Source: JADZAI01 sp046348585 | GTDB taxonomy: Bacteria > Pseudomonadota > Alphaproteobacteria > Micropepsales > Micropepsaceae | Length of the DNA stretch: 64,000 nucleotides | Direction of reading: 5' to 3' | NCBI GenBank assembly: GCA_046348585.1 | Contig: JAXMDZ010000001.1 | Location: 468,444-532,443 of the forward strand | In this document: positions 37,210 to 46,069 of the stretch, piece by piece | Layout: the number at the start of each line of letters is the position of its first letter | How positions within the stretch are numbered: the stretch's first letter is position 1 | Program-made: the position numbers and the translations under genes | The notes under the pieces: generated by a model | Database searches by the model: none | What the model saw: only the letters and a program-made list of their open reading frames with translations | What the model was told of the DNA's origin: nothing

Positions 37210-39146
37210 CTGCCGATCGGCCCGCCGCCCTCGCGCGTGACGGCGATGACGCTGGGACGCGGCGGCAGCGGACTGTCCATGGGCGCCGGCCAGCGCGTCG
37301 TCGGATTGTCGAACGAGGAATCCGTCTGATCGCCCGGATGCTGGATCGAGACGAACAGCGTCTCGCCGTCCGGCGTGAAGCAGGGGCCGGTCACCTCCGC
37401 CCCGGTCGGCGAGGCATAGAAATGCCGCGTCGTCGCCCGCTCCGGCCCGGTGACGCAGCACGCCCAGATGCCGTCGGCGATGCCGATCTGCCGCCCGCCG
37501 TCGGTGGCGATCCAGAGCCGCCCCTGCGGATCGAAGACGAGATTGTCGGGATAGGCGAAGAAGCCCGCATCGCTGGTCCCCGGCCCATAGACGCCCTTCG
37601 CCGCCGCGTCGGCCCTCGGATGGCCGGCGAGCAGCAGGATGTCCCAGGCGAACGCCGTCGCGGTGTGATCGCGCGCGCCGTCCGCGCCGGGGCTCATGAT
37701 CTCGACGATATGCCCGCGCTCGTTCGGGGCGCGCGGCATCGCCGGCCCCGGCTCCTTGCGATCGGTGCCGCCGGTGAAGGCGACATAGGTGCGCGAGGTG
37801 ATCGGATCGGTCTCGATGTCCTCCGGCCGGTCGGTCTCGGTCGCGCCCAGCAGCTTGGCGGCCCGGCGCGCGTCGATCAGCACGTCGCCCTGATCGTCGA
37901 AGCCGTTTTCGGCGGTGAGCGGCCCCGTGCCGTGGACGAGCGGCAGCCACTCGCCCGTGCCGTCGTCGCGGAAGCGCGCGACATAGAGCGTGCCGTCGTC
38001 GAGAATGTCGGCGTTGGCCGCCGGATCGCCCTCCGCGAACGGCCGGCCGGAAACGAATTTATAGACGAACTGGAACGACTGATCGTCGCCCATGTAGCAG
38101 ACGACCGGCTTGCCCGCCGCCGCGACGATGGTCGCCGCCTCGTGCCGGAAGCGTCCCAGCGCCGTGCGCTTCTTCGGCATCGCGGCCGGATCGTAAGGAT
38201 CGATCTCGACCACCCAGCCGAAGCGGTTGAACTCGTGCGGCGTCGCGTTGACGTCGAAGCGCGGATCGAACTGGGCCCAGCTCGCCTTGGTGCGAGTGGC
38301 GAAGGATTCCGCGCTCGCCGCCTCGCGCGCGTGCTCGGGCGGCAGCTTGGCCGGGGCGCAGGCGAAGCGGTTCTGGATGTTCTCCTCGCACGACAGGAAC
38401 GTCCCCCAGGGCGTCACCCCGCCGGCGCAGTTCTCGAACGTGCCGACGATCGTCTCGCCCGCCGGATCGGCGTCCGTCTTCATGCGGGCATGGCCGCGCG
38501 CCGGGCCGGAGATCGCGCAGGGCGTCTCGGCGCTGATCCGCCGCGCGAAGGGGCTGCCCTGAACGACGCTCCAGCGCCCGTCCGTGCGGGCGACCTCGAT
38601 CACCGAGAAGCCGAGCGCGGCGCGCTCCACCGCCACGCGCTCGGCGGTCGCCGCCTCCGCCGCGGCGTCGCTGTCGGCGAGGCCGGGAAACATCATGTGC
38701 GGCTTGACCGCCTCGTGATTGACCCCGAGCAGGCCGCGCGCGCTGTTGCGCGAGGCGAGATGCTGCGCCACCGCCGAACCGGGTTCGCCGAGCGGCAGGT
38801 AGCCGATGAAATCGCAATTGAAGCCGAACTGACCGGCCTGCGCGGCGGCGGTCTGGGCCAGCGGATCGAAGGCGGGCGCGCCCGGCAGGATCGGCTCGCC
38901 CCACGAGATCAGCACGTCGGCGCGGTAGCCGGGGGCGATGTAGTGGTCGGGGTCGTTCTTCGGCGCGGCCGGTAGCTCGGTGAAGGTGAGCGAGGCCGAC
39001 CCCTCGGCCCTGGCCGGCGTCGCGGTCAGCGCGCCGAGCGGCGAGGCGGCGAAGGCGGCCGCCGCCGCCGCGCCCTTCAGCAGCGCCCGGCGGGAGATGA
39101 AGCGCGCGGCGACGTCGCTGAAATGATCGGCTCGGGTCATGCGCAT
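37206..39146 (-). CDS. phoX: Tat-exported PhoX-family alkaline phosphatase-like protein
   Basis: A 646-residue PhoX (DUF839) protein. The N-terminus has the twin-arginine motif SRRALLKG (18-25) followed by an Ala-rich hydrophobic stretch, so it is exported folded. Family blocks include GVNHEAVKPHMMFPG, CAGGVTPWGTFLSCEEN, FGWVVEIDPYDP and CFTPDGETLFVSIQHPG. PhoX enzymes use Ca2+ and Fe3+ to release phosphate from organic esters. A PHO box lies 47 bp upstream of the ATG. The symbol is by family. Confidence 0.9.
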   Translation of the reverse strand: MRMTRADHFSDVAARFISRRALLKGAAAAAAFAASPLGALTATPARAEGSASLTFTELPAAPKNDPDHYIAPGYRADVLISWGEPILPGAPAFDPLAQTAAAQAGQFGFNCDFIGYLPLGEPGSAVAQHLASRNSARGLLGVNHEAVKPHMMFPGLADSDAAAEAATAERVAVERAALGFSVIEVARTDGRWSVVQGSPFARRISAETPCAISGPARGHARMKTDADPAGETIVGTFENCAGGVTPWGTFLSCEENIQNRFACAPAKLPPEHAREAASAESFATRTKASWAQFDPRFDVNATPHEFNRFGWVVEIDPYDPAAMPKKRTALGRFRHEAATIVAAAGKPVVCYMGDDQSFQFVYKFVSGRPFAEGDPAANADILDDGTLYVARFRDDGTGEWLPLVHGTGPLTAENGFDDQGDVLIDARRAAKLLGATETDRPEDIETDPITSRTYVAFTGGTDRKEPGPAMPRAPNERGHIVEIMSPGADGARDHTATAFAWDILLLAGHPRADAAAKGVYGPGTSDAGFFAYPDNLVFDPQGRLWIATDGGRQIGIADGIWACCVTGPERATTRHFYASPTGAEVTGPCFTPDGETLFVSIQHPGDQTDSSFDNPTTRWPAPMDSPLPPRPSVIAVTREGGGPIGS

Positions 39147-39192
39147 GTTCGTCCGGGCTTTGGGGGGCGGGCCTTCGCCCTACCCCGCCGCT

Positions 39193-39210
39193 ATGACAGC
39201 ACGGTGACGC
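39193..39210 (-). promoter_or_regulatory. PHO box upstream of phoX
   Basis: Read on the minus strand: GCGTCAC-CGTG-CTGTCAT, about 12 of 14 positions of the PhoB direct repeat, with a TAGGGC ten bases downstream as a weak -10. It points at phoX, whose product is a classic Pho-regulon phosphatase. Confidence 0.6.
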
Positions 39211-39226
39211 CCGCCTTCAATATACG

Positions 39227-40063
39227 TCAGGCGCCGGGCGGGGCGGCCTGCGGGCCGAGTTCCGGCTTCAGCCGCACCGCTTCGCAGGCGGACTGGTCGC
39301 GCTTACCGTCGGCGGCGCTCGGCACATGCAGCGCGCGCGGCCCGGCATAGAGGAAGCCGCCCTCGGCGAGCAGCCCGGTCACCACCGGACGGGCAGCCAT
39401 TTCCACCGAGAGGCAGCCGTCCGAGGTGCCGACCGCGCCGGTCGCCGGATCGGGCGTCATATAGGCCGCCTCGTGCATCACGATGGCCCGCCAGAAGACG
39501 CAGGAATTGGTGGCGTCGAGGCCGTGCAGGCGCAGCGAGCCGGGCCAGCGGCCGTCGTCGTAGATATTGGCCGCGACATAGGCCCCGACCGCCGACTCGT
39601 TGGAGTCGAGCAGGTTCGAGGCCCGCACCGCCCCGCCGGTCGCCGCCAGGCGGCCGCTGAGCGCGATGTCGCCCGCCGCGTCGGAATTGCGCCCGTGGGC
39701 GACGCGGAAGGCCGAAACCGAGCCATCGCCGAGATCGAGCACGAAGAGGCGCGGCTGCGTCGCGGGCAGGCTGAAATCGACCACCGCCATCACGTCGCGG
39801 CGGATCGGCGCGAGTTCCGCCTCCACCCGCTTCTCGGGGAAATCGAAGACCAGCGTCTCGCGCCGCACCGTGCCGAAATGCCCGGCATAGGAGGCGAGCG
39901 CCTCGGCGAGCAGCGCGGGGGCGATCTCGCCCGACGGGTCCATGCGCACGCCGTCCACGGTGAGCGCGGCGGGATCGACGACCGGCGGCGGCAGCGGCGC
40001 GCTGGCGCAGGCCGCCGCCAGCAGCGACAGCAGGGCGGCGAGGAAGCCGCGCGCCGGGGTCAT
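39227..40063 (-). CDS. YkuD_2-type L,D-transpeptidase-like lipoprotein (third gene of operon)
   Basis: A 278-residue protein with lipobox LLAAAC (Cys19) and a murein L,D-transpeptidase catalytic domain (YkuD_2 type). Key residues are the His of AHGRNSD, the second His of IVMHEAAYM and the catalytic Cys217 in GTSDGCLS. It would be anchored in the envelope and could cross-link or attach proteins to peptidoglycan. Its ATG overlaps the stop of the middle operon gene (ATGA). The usual GRSxGC form is changed to GTSDGC, so its activity might differ. Confidence 0.85.
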   Translation of the reverse strand: MTPARGFLAALLSLLAAACASAPLPPPVVDPAALTVDGVRMDPSGEIAPALLAEALASYAGHFGTVRRETLVFDFPEKRVEAELAPIRRDVMAVVDFSLPATQPRLFVLDLGDGSVSAFRVAHGRNSDAAGDIALSGRLAATGGAVRASNLLDSNESAVGAYVAANIYDDGRWPGSLRLHGLDATNSCVFWRAIVMHEAAYMTPDPATGAVGTSDGCLSVEMAARPVVTGLLAEGGFLYAGPRALHVPSAADGKRDQSACEAVRLKPELGPQAAPPGA

Positions 40064-41307
40064 CGGCGGATCGTGTCGCTGGCGTCGGCCATCCGGCGCA
40101 GGCCCGCCGGTTTCGGCGCGGGGACCGGCACGTCGGCCGCCATCAGGCGCGGCGCTTCGAGACTGCCGGGCTTGGCGCGCGGCTGCGGCGCGTCGGCGGC
40201 GAGAACCGGCGCGGGCGCGGCTTCCGGCGCGGTTTCGGCGGCGGCGAGGCTGGGTTTGAGGACCGGCACCGGCACGTCGCCGGCCAGGGCGACCGCCGTG
40301 GGGGCGGCGGCGAAATCCGGCTTGGCGCGCGGCAGCGGGGCCTCGGCCAGCCCCGCCGTCAGCACCGGCCCGGCATGAACGGGACGCACGCCGGCGAGGA
40401 TGCGGCGCGCCGCGGCGAGCTGTTCCTCGGTGTCGAAGACCGGCTTGGCGCGCGGCTCGGGCGGCGTGAAGACGGCGGCGACGACGACCGGCGCGAGGCG
40501 CGGTTTGGCGCGCGGCGCAGGCCCCGGATCGGCGGCGACGGACGGCGGCGGCGCATAGGAGGCGAGCACCACCGGCGGCGCGGCGGGCTTCGCGGCCGGT
40601 GCGGGCGCGGGCGTATAGACGGCTCGTTCGACGGCAGGCGCGGCCTCCGGCGCGGAGGCCATCAGCGTCTCCGGCTTGCGGCAGCCGCCCGAGCCCAGAC
40701 AGACCGGCCCGGCATAGAGGAAGCCGCCCTCGGCGATCACGTCATAGACGCGCGAGCGGTCCTCGACCGTCACCACGAAACAGCCGAGCGAGCGGCCGAA
40801 CTTGCCGTTCGCCGGATCGAAATAGGGCGCGGTGTGGACGACGATCAGCCGCTCGTAAGCCGAGGCGTTGGAGCGGTCGAGACCGGCGAGGCGCAGCGCC
40901 GGGCCGTGCGCCGGGCTTTGGTAGCGATCGAGCCCGCGATAGGCGCCGATCGAGGTCATGCCGCTGCCTTCGGTGTCGCCGAAGCGCATCGCCACCTGGG
41001 TGTGGCCGGGATCGGAGCCGCGCCCGTGGGCGACATAATGCGGCTCGACCGCGCCGGTATCGAGATCGACGATATAGAGCCGCCGCGCGCTCGACGGCAG
41101 GCGGTAATCGACGACGACGATCTCGTGCCCCTTGAACGGGGCCTTGCCGGCATTGCGCGCATACGAGGCGAGCGCTTCGGCTTCGAGATCGTCGGCGATG
41201 AGGTTCTTGGGGTCGATCGGCGCGCCGTTGCGCGCGGTGGCGGCCAAAGCCTGGGGCACGGCGAGCGCGGCAAGGGCGCACGCGGCAAGAAGAGCGCGTC
41301 GTGTCAT
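40060..41307 (-). CDS. YkuD_2-type L,D-transpeptidase-like protein with Pro/Ala-rich PRAKP-repeat tail
   Basis: A 415-residue protein. A signal peptide (about 1-22) is followed by the catalytic domain with His94 (AHGRGSD), His158 (VVHTAPYF) and Cys176 (GRSLGCF). From about residue 225 the protein becomes a low-complexity Pro/Ala tail with PRAKP at 265, 285, 326 and 376 and PVPxxKP at 346 and 394. The tail is probably an extended cell-wall- or periplasm-spanning segment. The start at 41307 was set by the signal peptide; 41334 is possible. Middle gene of a three-gene operon. Confidence 0.85.
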   Translation of the reverse strand: MTRRALLAACALAALAVPQALAATARNGAPIDPKNLIADDLEAEALASYARNAGKAPFKGHEIVVVDYRLPSSARRLYIVDLDTGAVEPHYVAHGRGSDPGHTQVAMRFGDTEGSGMTSIGAYRGLDRYQSPAHGPALRLAGLDRSNASAYERLIVVHTAPYFDPANGKFGRSLGCFVVTVEDRSRVYDVIAEGGFLYAGPVCLGSGGCRKPETLMASAPEAAPAVERAVYTPAPAPAAKPAAPPVVLASYAPPPSVAADPGPAPRAKPRLAPVVVAAVFTPPEPRAKPVFDTEEQLAAARRILAGVRPVHAGPVLTAGLAEAPLPRAKPDFAAAPTAVALAGDVPVPVLKPSLAAAETAPEAAPAPVLAADAPQPRAKPGSLEAPRLMAADVPVPAPKPAGLRRMADASDTIRR

Positions 41308-41338
41308 GGCCCGAGTAGAGCGCGACGCGGCCATCGGA

Positions 41339-42292
41339 TCAACCGCCCGTGGGCCGGGGCGCGGGGACGGCGATCCCCGGCGGCTTCTGCGAGGGCACCG
41401 GATAGGTCTCGCCCGGCTCGACCACCGGCACGATGTGATAGGCGGGCTTGTCCGGGGCGGGTGCGGGCGCCGCGACCCCCGGCAGCGAGCCGACCGGATT
41501 GGCGTCGTTCGCCACCTTGCAGCGGTCCTGGTCGCCGCAGAACGGATTGCACTCGCGCACCTTCGCGGCGCTCTTCTTGTCGTAGAGCGAAATCGGCCCG
41601 GCATAGACGAAGCCGCCGTTCTCCAGCAGGCTGAGCAGGCGCGGCAGGTCCGTCGAATCCATCATGAAGCAGCCGCACGACCAGCCGAAGATGTTGCGCT
41701 GGCGGTCGAAGAACTCCTCGTTGGAGTGGAAGACGATGGTGCGCTCCAGCGCCCGGCTGTTGGTCGGGTCGAGGCCGCGCACCCTGAGCGCCCGGCCCCA
41801 GCGGGCGCTTTCGTATTCCTGGCCGCCGACGAAGGCCCCAACCGACGAGGTGCCCGAGCCGATCAGATTGGTGAAACGCTTGGCGAGATAGGAGCGTTCG
41901 CTCAGCGCCGAGCCGCGGCCGTGGCTGACGTGATAGGCCTCGACCGCCCCGGTCTTCAGGTTCACCGCATAGAGCCGCTTCTCGTAGGCCGGCTTCGAGA
42001 AATCGATCACCGTCATGTAGTCGGTGCGCAGCCAGTGCGTCGTGAAGGGGATCTGCACCTGGTCCTCGGTCACCGCGATCGACGGCCCGACCTCCATGAC
42101 GTTGTAGTGCGCCTTGTACGAGGCGACCGCTTCCTGCAGCAGCGCGCGGTTGTCGATGACGCAGCCCGGATCGAGGCCGGCGACCGGCGTGCAGGCGGTC
42201 TGAACCGGCGCCGTCGCGCAGGCCGCGGCGAGACAGCACAGAACCCCCGCCGCGAGGGCGCGAAGGCGGCGGCGGAGACCGGTACGGGACAT
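41339..42292 (-). CDS. YkuD_2-type L,D-transpeptidase-like lipoprotein (first gene of operon)
   Basis: A 317-residue lipoprotein (lipobox CLAAAC, Cys25) with a YkuD_2 catalytic domain: His124 (SHGRGSA), second His in IVFHSNEEF and catalytic Cys208 in GWSCGCF. After the domain come four extra cysteines (VRECNPFCGDQDRC) and a short Pro-rich tail. It is first in an operon with the two paralogues downstream (31-bp gap, then ATGA). All three keep the His and Cys needed for catalysis, so they are probably active on peptidoglycan. Confidence 0.85.
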   Translation of the reverse strand: MSRTGLRRRLRALAAGVLCCLAAACATAPVQTACTPVAGLDPGCVIDNRALLQEAVASYKAHYNVMEVGPSIAVTEDQVQIPFTTHWLRTDYMTVIDFSKPAYEKRLYAVNLKTGAVEAYHVSHGRGSALSERSYLAKRFTNLIGSGTSSVGAFVGGQEYESARWGRALRVRGLDPTNSRALERTIVFHSNEEFFDRQRNIFGWSCGCFMMDSTDLPRLLSLLENGGFVYAGPISLYDKKSAAKVRECNPFCGDQDRCKVANDANPVGSLPGVAAPAPAPDKPAYHIVPVVEPGETYPVPSQKPPGIAVPAPRPTGG

Positions 42293-42322
42293 GAAGAACT
42301 GCGTTAGCGGATGGTTCAGATT

Positions 42323-42355
42323 GGTTAACGCATTAGAACGCCGGACGCGGTTAAC
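42323..42355. promoter_or_regulatory. paired GGTTAAC repeats in divergent promoter region
   Basis: GGTTAAC occurs at 42323-42329 and again at 42349-42355, 26 bp apart. TGCGTTA (42300-42306) and TAACGCA (42326-42332) form an inverted repeat. GTTAA half-sites resemble those bound by CtrA-type regulators, but the full TTAA-N7-TTAA is not present. The region lies between the transpeptidase operon and the E1-like gene. Confidence 0.3.
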
Positions 42356-42466
42356 AAAGTCCGAATCGGACCGTCTTTCGTGAACTTTCCGCAAGGGGGC
42401 CGGGGGCTTGCCCGTCCTGCCTTTCGCCCGCTTGACGCCGCGGCGCATCCGGCCGACAGGGAAACC

Positions 42467-44842
42467 ATGAGCGATCCCCGCCTGCCCTTTCTGACGGCTC
42501 TGGAGCGCAAGGCGCTGTGGCTGTCGTCCTGGACCATCCACAACGCCAACCATCTGCGCGCCGGGGAGGCCGAGGTGAAGGTCGGCGGCCATCAGGCCTC
42601 GTCCGCCTCGCTCGCCACCATCATGACGGCGCTCTATTTCGCGGTGCTGCGTCCCGAGGACCGGGTCGCGGTGAAGCCCCATGCCGGGCCGGTCTTTCAC
42701 GCCATCCAGTATCTGATGGGCCAGCAGAGCCTCGACCGGCTCAAGAATTTCCGCGGCTACAAGGGCGTGCAGTCCTACCCCTCGCGCACCAAGGACACGG
42801 ACGACGTCGATTTCTCGACCGGCTCGGTCGGCCTCGGCGTCGCCCAGACGCTGTTCGCCAGTCTGGCGCAGGACTATGTGCGCGCCCATGGCTGGTCCGG
42901 CGGCCGCCGCGAGGGGCGCATGGTGGCGCTGATCGGCGACGCCGAGATGGACGAAGGGAATATCTTCGAATCCCTGCTGGAAGGCTGGAAGCACGGCGTC
43001 CGCAATCTGTGGTGGGTGGTCGATTACAATCGCCAGTCGCTCGACGCGGTGATCCGCGAGGGCCTGTGGGAGCGCTTCGAGAGCCTCTTCCGCAATTTCG
43101 GCTGGGACGTCGTCATCGTGAAATACGGCACGCTGCAGCAGGCGGCGTTCGCCGAGCCCGGCGGCGCGCGGCTGAAGGCCTGGATCGACGCCTGCCCCAA
43201 TCAATTGTTCAGCGCCCTCACCTTTCAGGGCGGCGCGGCCTGGCGCAAACGCCTGCTCGACGACATCGGCGATCAGGGCGAGACGACGCGGCTGATCGAG
43301 AAGCGCAGCGATGCCGATCTGGCGGCGCTGATGGGCAATCTCGGCGGCCACGATCTGCCCGCGCTGCTGGAGGCGTTCGAGAAGATCGACCACGACCGCC
43401 CGGTCTGCTTCATCGCCTACACGGTCAAGGGCAAGGGCCTGCCCTTCGCCGGCCACAAGGACAATCACGCCGGGCTGATGACGCCGTCCCAGATGGACGG
43501 GCTGCGCGAGGCGATGAACGTCCGCCCCGGACATGAATGGGAGCCGTTCGAGGGTCTCGATCTGCCCGAGGCCGATCTCAAGGCGTTTCTGAAAGACGTG
43601 CCGTTCTTCGCCGAAGGACGGCGGCGCTTCGCTGCGCCCAGGATCGAGGTGCCCGAGTCGCTCGGCTTCCGCGCCGCGAAGGAGATGAGCACGCAGCAGG
43701 CGTTCGGCCTCGTCCTCGACGAGATCGGCAAGGGCTCGTCCGAACTCGCGCGGCGCATCGTCACCACTTCGCCCGACGTCACGGTCTCGACCAATCTGGG
43801 GCCGTGGGTCAACCGGCGCGGCCTCTTCGCGCGCGAGGATCTCGCCGATCTCTTCAAGGCCGAGCGCATTCCCTCGACCTTCAACTGGTCGTTCTCCACG
43901 ACCGGCCAGCATCTGGAGCTCGGCATCGCCGAGATGAACCTCTTCCTCATGCTCTCGGCGCTCGGCCTCTCGCACAGCCTGTTCGGCGCGCGGCTGCTGC
44001 CCGTCGGCACGCTCTACGATCCCTTCATCGTGCGCGGCGGCGATGCGCTGAACTATGCCTGCTATCAGGACGCGCGCTTCCTGCTGGCGGCGACGCCGTC
44101 GGGCGTCACGCTCGCCCCCGAGGGCGGCGCGCACCAGTCGATCGGCACGCCGCTGATCGGCATGGCGCAGGACGGGCTGTGCAGCTTCGAGCCGGCCTTC
44201 GCCGACGAACTCGCCGTCATCATGCGCTTCGCCTTCGACTACATGCAGCGCGACGCGGCCAAGGACGGGGCCGAATCGGACGAGCGCACCTGGCTGCGCG
44301 ACGAGACCGGCGGCTCGGTCTATCTGCGCCTCTCGACCCGCCCGCTGGAGCAGCCGCTGCGCGAGATGAACGCCGCCCTCGCCCGCGACATCGTGGACGG
44401 CGCCTATTGGCTGCGCCCGCCCGGACCCAATTGCGAGGCGGTGATCGCCTATACCGGCGCGGTCGCGCCTGAGGCGATCGCCGCGGCGGGGCTGGCGGGC
44501 GAACGGCTGCGCGATGTCGGCGTGCTCGCCATCACCTCCGCCGACCGGCTGAACGCCGGCTGGACGGCGGCGGCGCGGGCCCGCGAACGCGGGCAGAAGG
44601 GCGCAGCGAGCCTCATCGAGCGGCTGATGGCCCCGCTGCCGCGCCATTGCGCCGTCGTCACCGTGCTCGACGGCCATCCGGCGACCCTCGCCTGGCTGGG
44701 CGCGGTCGGCGGCCACCGCACCCGTTCGCTCGGCGTCGAGCATTTCGGCCAGACCGGCTCGATCGCCGAGCTTTACCGCCATTACGGCATCGACGCGGCC
44801 GGAATCGCCCGCGCCGCCTTCGCTGGAACCGGGCGCGGCTGA
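42467..44842 (+). CDS. thiamine-diphosphate E1 / transketolase-like enzyme (AceE-related)
   Basis: A 791-residue ThDP enzyme resembling homodimeric pyruvate dehydrogenase E1 and transketolase. The ThDP/Mg motif is GDAEMDEGN (157-165) with Asn188 closing it. The pyrimidine domain includes GLGVAQTLFASLAQ upstream and FSTTGQHLELGIAEMNLFL downstream. No E2 or E3 genes are nearby, and it is about 100 residues shorter than E. coli AceE, so it may not be part of a classical complex. AGGGA precedes the ATG at 42467. The substrate is uncertain. Confidence 0.85.
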   Translation: MSDPRLPFLTALERKALWLSSWTIHNANHLRAGEAEVKVGGHQASSASLATIMTALYFAVLRPEDRVAVKPHAGPVFHAIQYLMGQQSLDRLKNFRGYKGVQSYPSRTKDTDDVDFSTGSVGLGVAQTLFASLAQDYVRAHGWSGGRREGRMVALIGDAEMDEGNIFESLLEGWKHGVRNLWWVVDYNRQSLDAVIREGLWERFESLFRNFGWDVVIVKYGTLQQAAFAEPGGARLKAWIDACPNQLFSALTFQGGAAWRKRLLDDIGDQGETTRLIEKRSDADLAALMGNLGGHDLPALLEAFEKIDHDRPVCFIAYTVKGKGLPFAGHKDNHAGLMTPSQMDGLREAMNVRPGHEWEPFEGLDLPEADLKAFLKDVPFFAEGRRRFAAPRIEVPESLGFRAAKEMSTQQAFGLVLDEIGKGSSELARRIVTTSPDVTVSTNLGPWVNRRGLFAREDLADLFKAERIPSTFNWSFSTTGQHLELGIAEMNLFLMLSALGLSHSLFGARLLPVGTLYDPFIVRGGDALNYACYQDARFLLAATPSGVTLAPEGGAHQSIGTPLIGMAQDGLCSFEPAFADELAVIMRFAFDYMQRDAAKDGAESDERTWLRDETGGSVYLRLSTRPLEQPLREMNAALARDIVDGAYWLRPPGPNCEAVIAYTGAVAPEAIAAAGLAGERLRDVGVLAITSADRLNAGWTAAARARERGQKGAASLIERLMAPLPRHCAVVTVLDGHPATLAWLGAVGGHRTRSLGVEHFGQTGSIAELYRHYGIDAAGIARAAFAGTGRG

Positions 44843-44913
44843 CGCTGGGACAGCGCGCCAACGCTAACCCGGCATTAAAGCGAATGCGCTAATTTCCCCG
44901 CCGTGGGGAGAAC

Positions 44914-46062
44914 ATGAGAAACCTTCAATCGCGCGACGCGCTGCAGATGGCAAAGCTGGCGGCTGCGCCGTCGAGCTGGCGCATTCTCAATCTCTACCAG
45001 GCGACGCACGATCTGCGCGAACGCTTCAGCGACGGCGCGGGCACGTTCTTCCAGAACCGCCGCCTCGCCGAGTCGATCATCATCAAGCACACGCTGCGCG
45101 ACCACGAGCGCGACATGTTCGACACGCCGCCCGTCGTGGCGACGAAAGTTCTGGTGCCGCTGCAGGGCGAGGTGATGGACAAGGGCGCGATCTCGTTCTT
45201 CGTCGGCGAGCGCGCCTATCAGAGCATCATGCGCCAGAGCTTCGGCATCCGCACCGGCGGCATCGGCGCCGATCTCGACGCGCGCATCCTCGGCCGCCTG
45301 AACGACACGCCCTCGCTCGATCTCTTCCTGCTGCGCGAATTGCTGGGCTCGCAGGAATTCCAGATCCCCAAGACCTACTTCCACGTCTCGCTGCTCGATG
45401 ACGGCGCGATCCGCGCCTACATCACCAAGGAGCTGACGCCGCTGATCCGCATCGCGGCCGGCACGGTCGACGCGCAGAAGGTCAACCGCTTCGTCGATTC
45501 GATCTTCGGTCCGGAGATCGGCGCGGCGGCGGCCGATTTCTTCCGTTCGATGGGCCTCGCCGACACGCTGTGGGCGAGCGTCGTGTTCGCCTGGAAGGCG
45601 GCGCTGTTCTACGAGACGCGCTTTCTCGACACCCAGCGCCGCTTCGTCGCGATGCTGAACGATCTGGCGGCGCTCAAGACCTACGGCCACAGCGAACTCT
45701 ATCCGCGCTCCTATGTGGAGGAGCACGTGACGATGCTGAAGGGCTTCATCGGCCGCGCCTATCAGCGCACGCTGCAAAGCGTGCAGAGCTTCAACTCCGG
45801 CCGCCGCAGCTCGATCATCGGCAGCGGCGACATCATGGATCTGAAGCGCTATCTGGAGAGCCTGCCGGAGAGCATCCAGGGCTTCGGCGGCTGCATCGCC
45901 ATCATCGAGCATGTGCTGAGCTACTGGAACTTCCGCATGCGCGGCCTGACCATGGCGCGCATGCCGGCCGAGGTGCTGTGCCATGTCGTGGCGGACATCT
46001 GTTCGCTCGAACGCCAGTTCCGCTACACGCCCGGCTACGACCGGGCCGCCGAAGCCGGCTGA
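44914..46062 (+). CDS. uncharacterised 382-residue protein
   Basis: I do not recognise a family. The protein has no signal peptide or membrane segment and is mostly helical by eye, with a conserved-looking core (DTPPVVATKVLVPLQGEVMD near 70-89) and a helical second half. It is intact, has host-like codon use and a GGGGAG ribosome site. It follows the E1-like gene by 71 bp on the same strand and converges tail to tail (7-bp gap) with the next uncharacterised gene. A cytoplasmic structural or regulatory role is possible but not supported. Confidence 0.75.
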   Translation: MRNLQSRDALQMAKLAAAPSSWRILNLYQATHDLRERFSDGAGTFFQNRRLAESIIIKHTLRDHERDMFDTPPVVATKVLVPLQGEVMDKGAISFFVGERAYQSIMRQSFGIRTGGIGADLDARILGRLNDTPSLDLFLLRELLGSQEFQIPKTYFHVSLLDDGAIRAYITKELTPLIRIAAGTVDAQKVNRFVDSIFGPEIGAAAADFFRSMGLADTLWASVVFAWKAALFYETRFLDTQRRFVAMLNDLAALKTYGHSELYPRSYVEEHVTMLKGFIGRAYQRTLQSVQSFNSGRRSSIIGSGDIMDLKRYLESLPESIQGFGGCIAIIEHVLSYWNFRMRGLTMARMPAEVLCHVVADICSLERQFRYTPGYDRAAEAG

Positions 46063-46069
46063 AGCCGCC

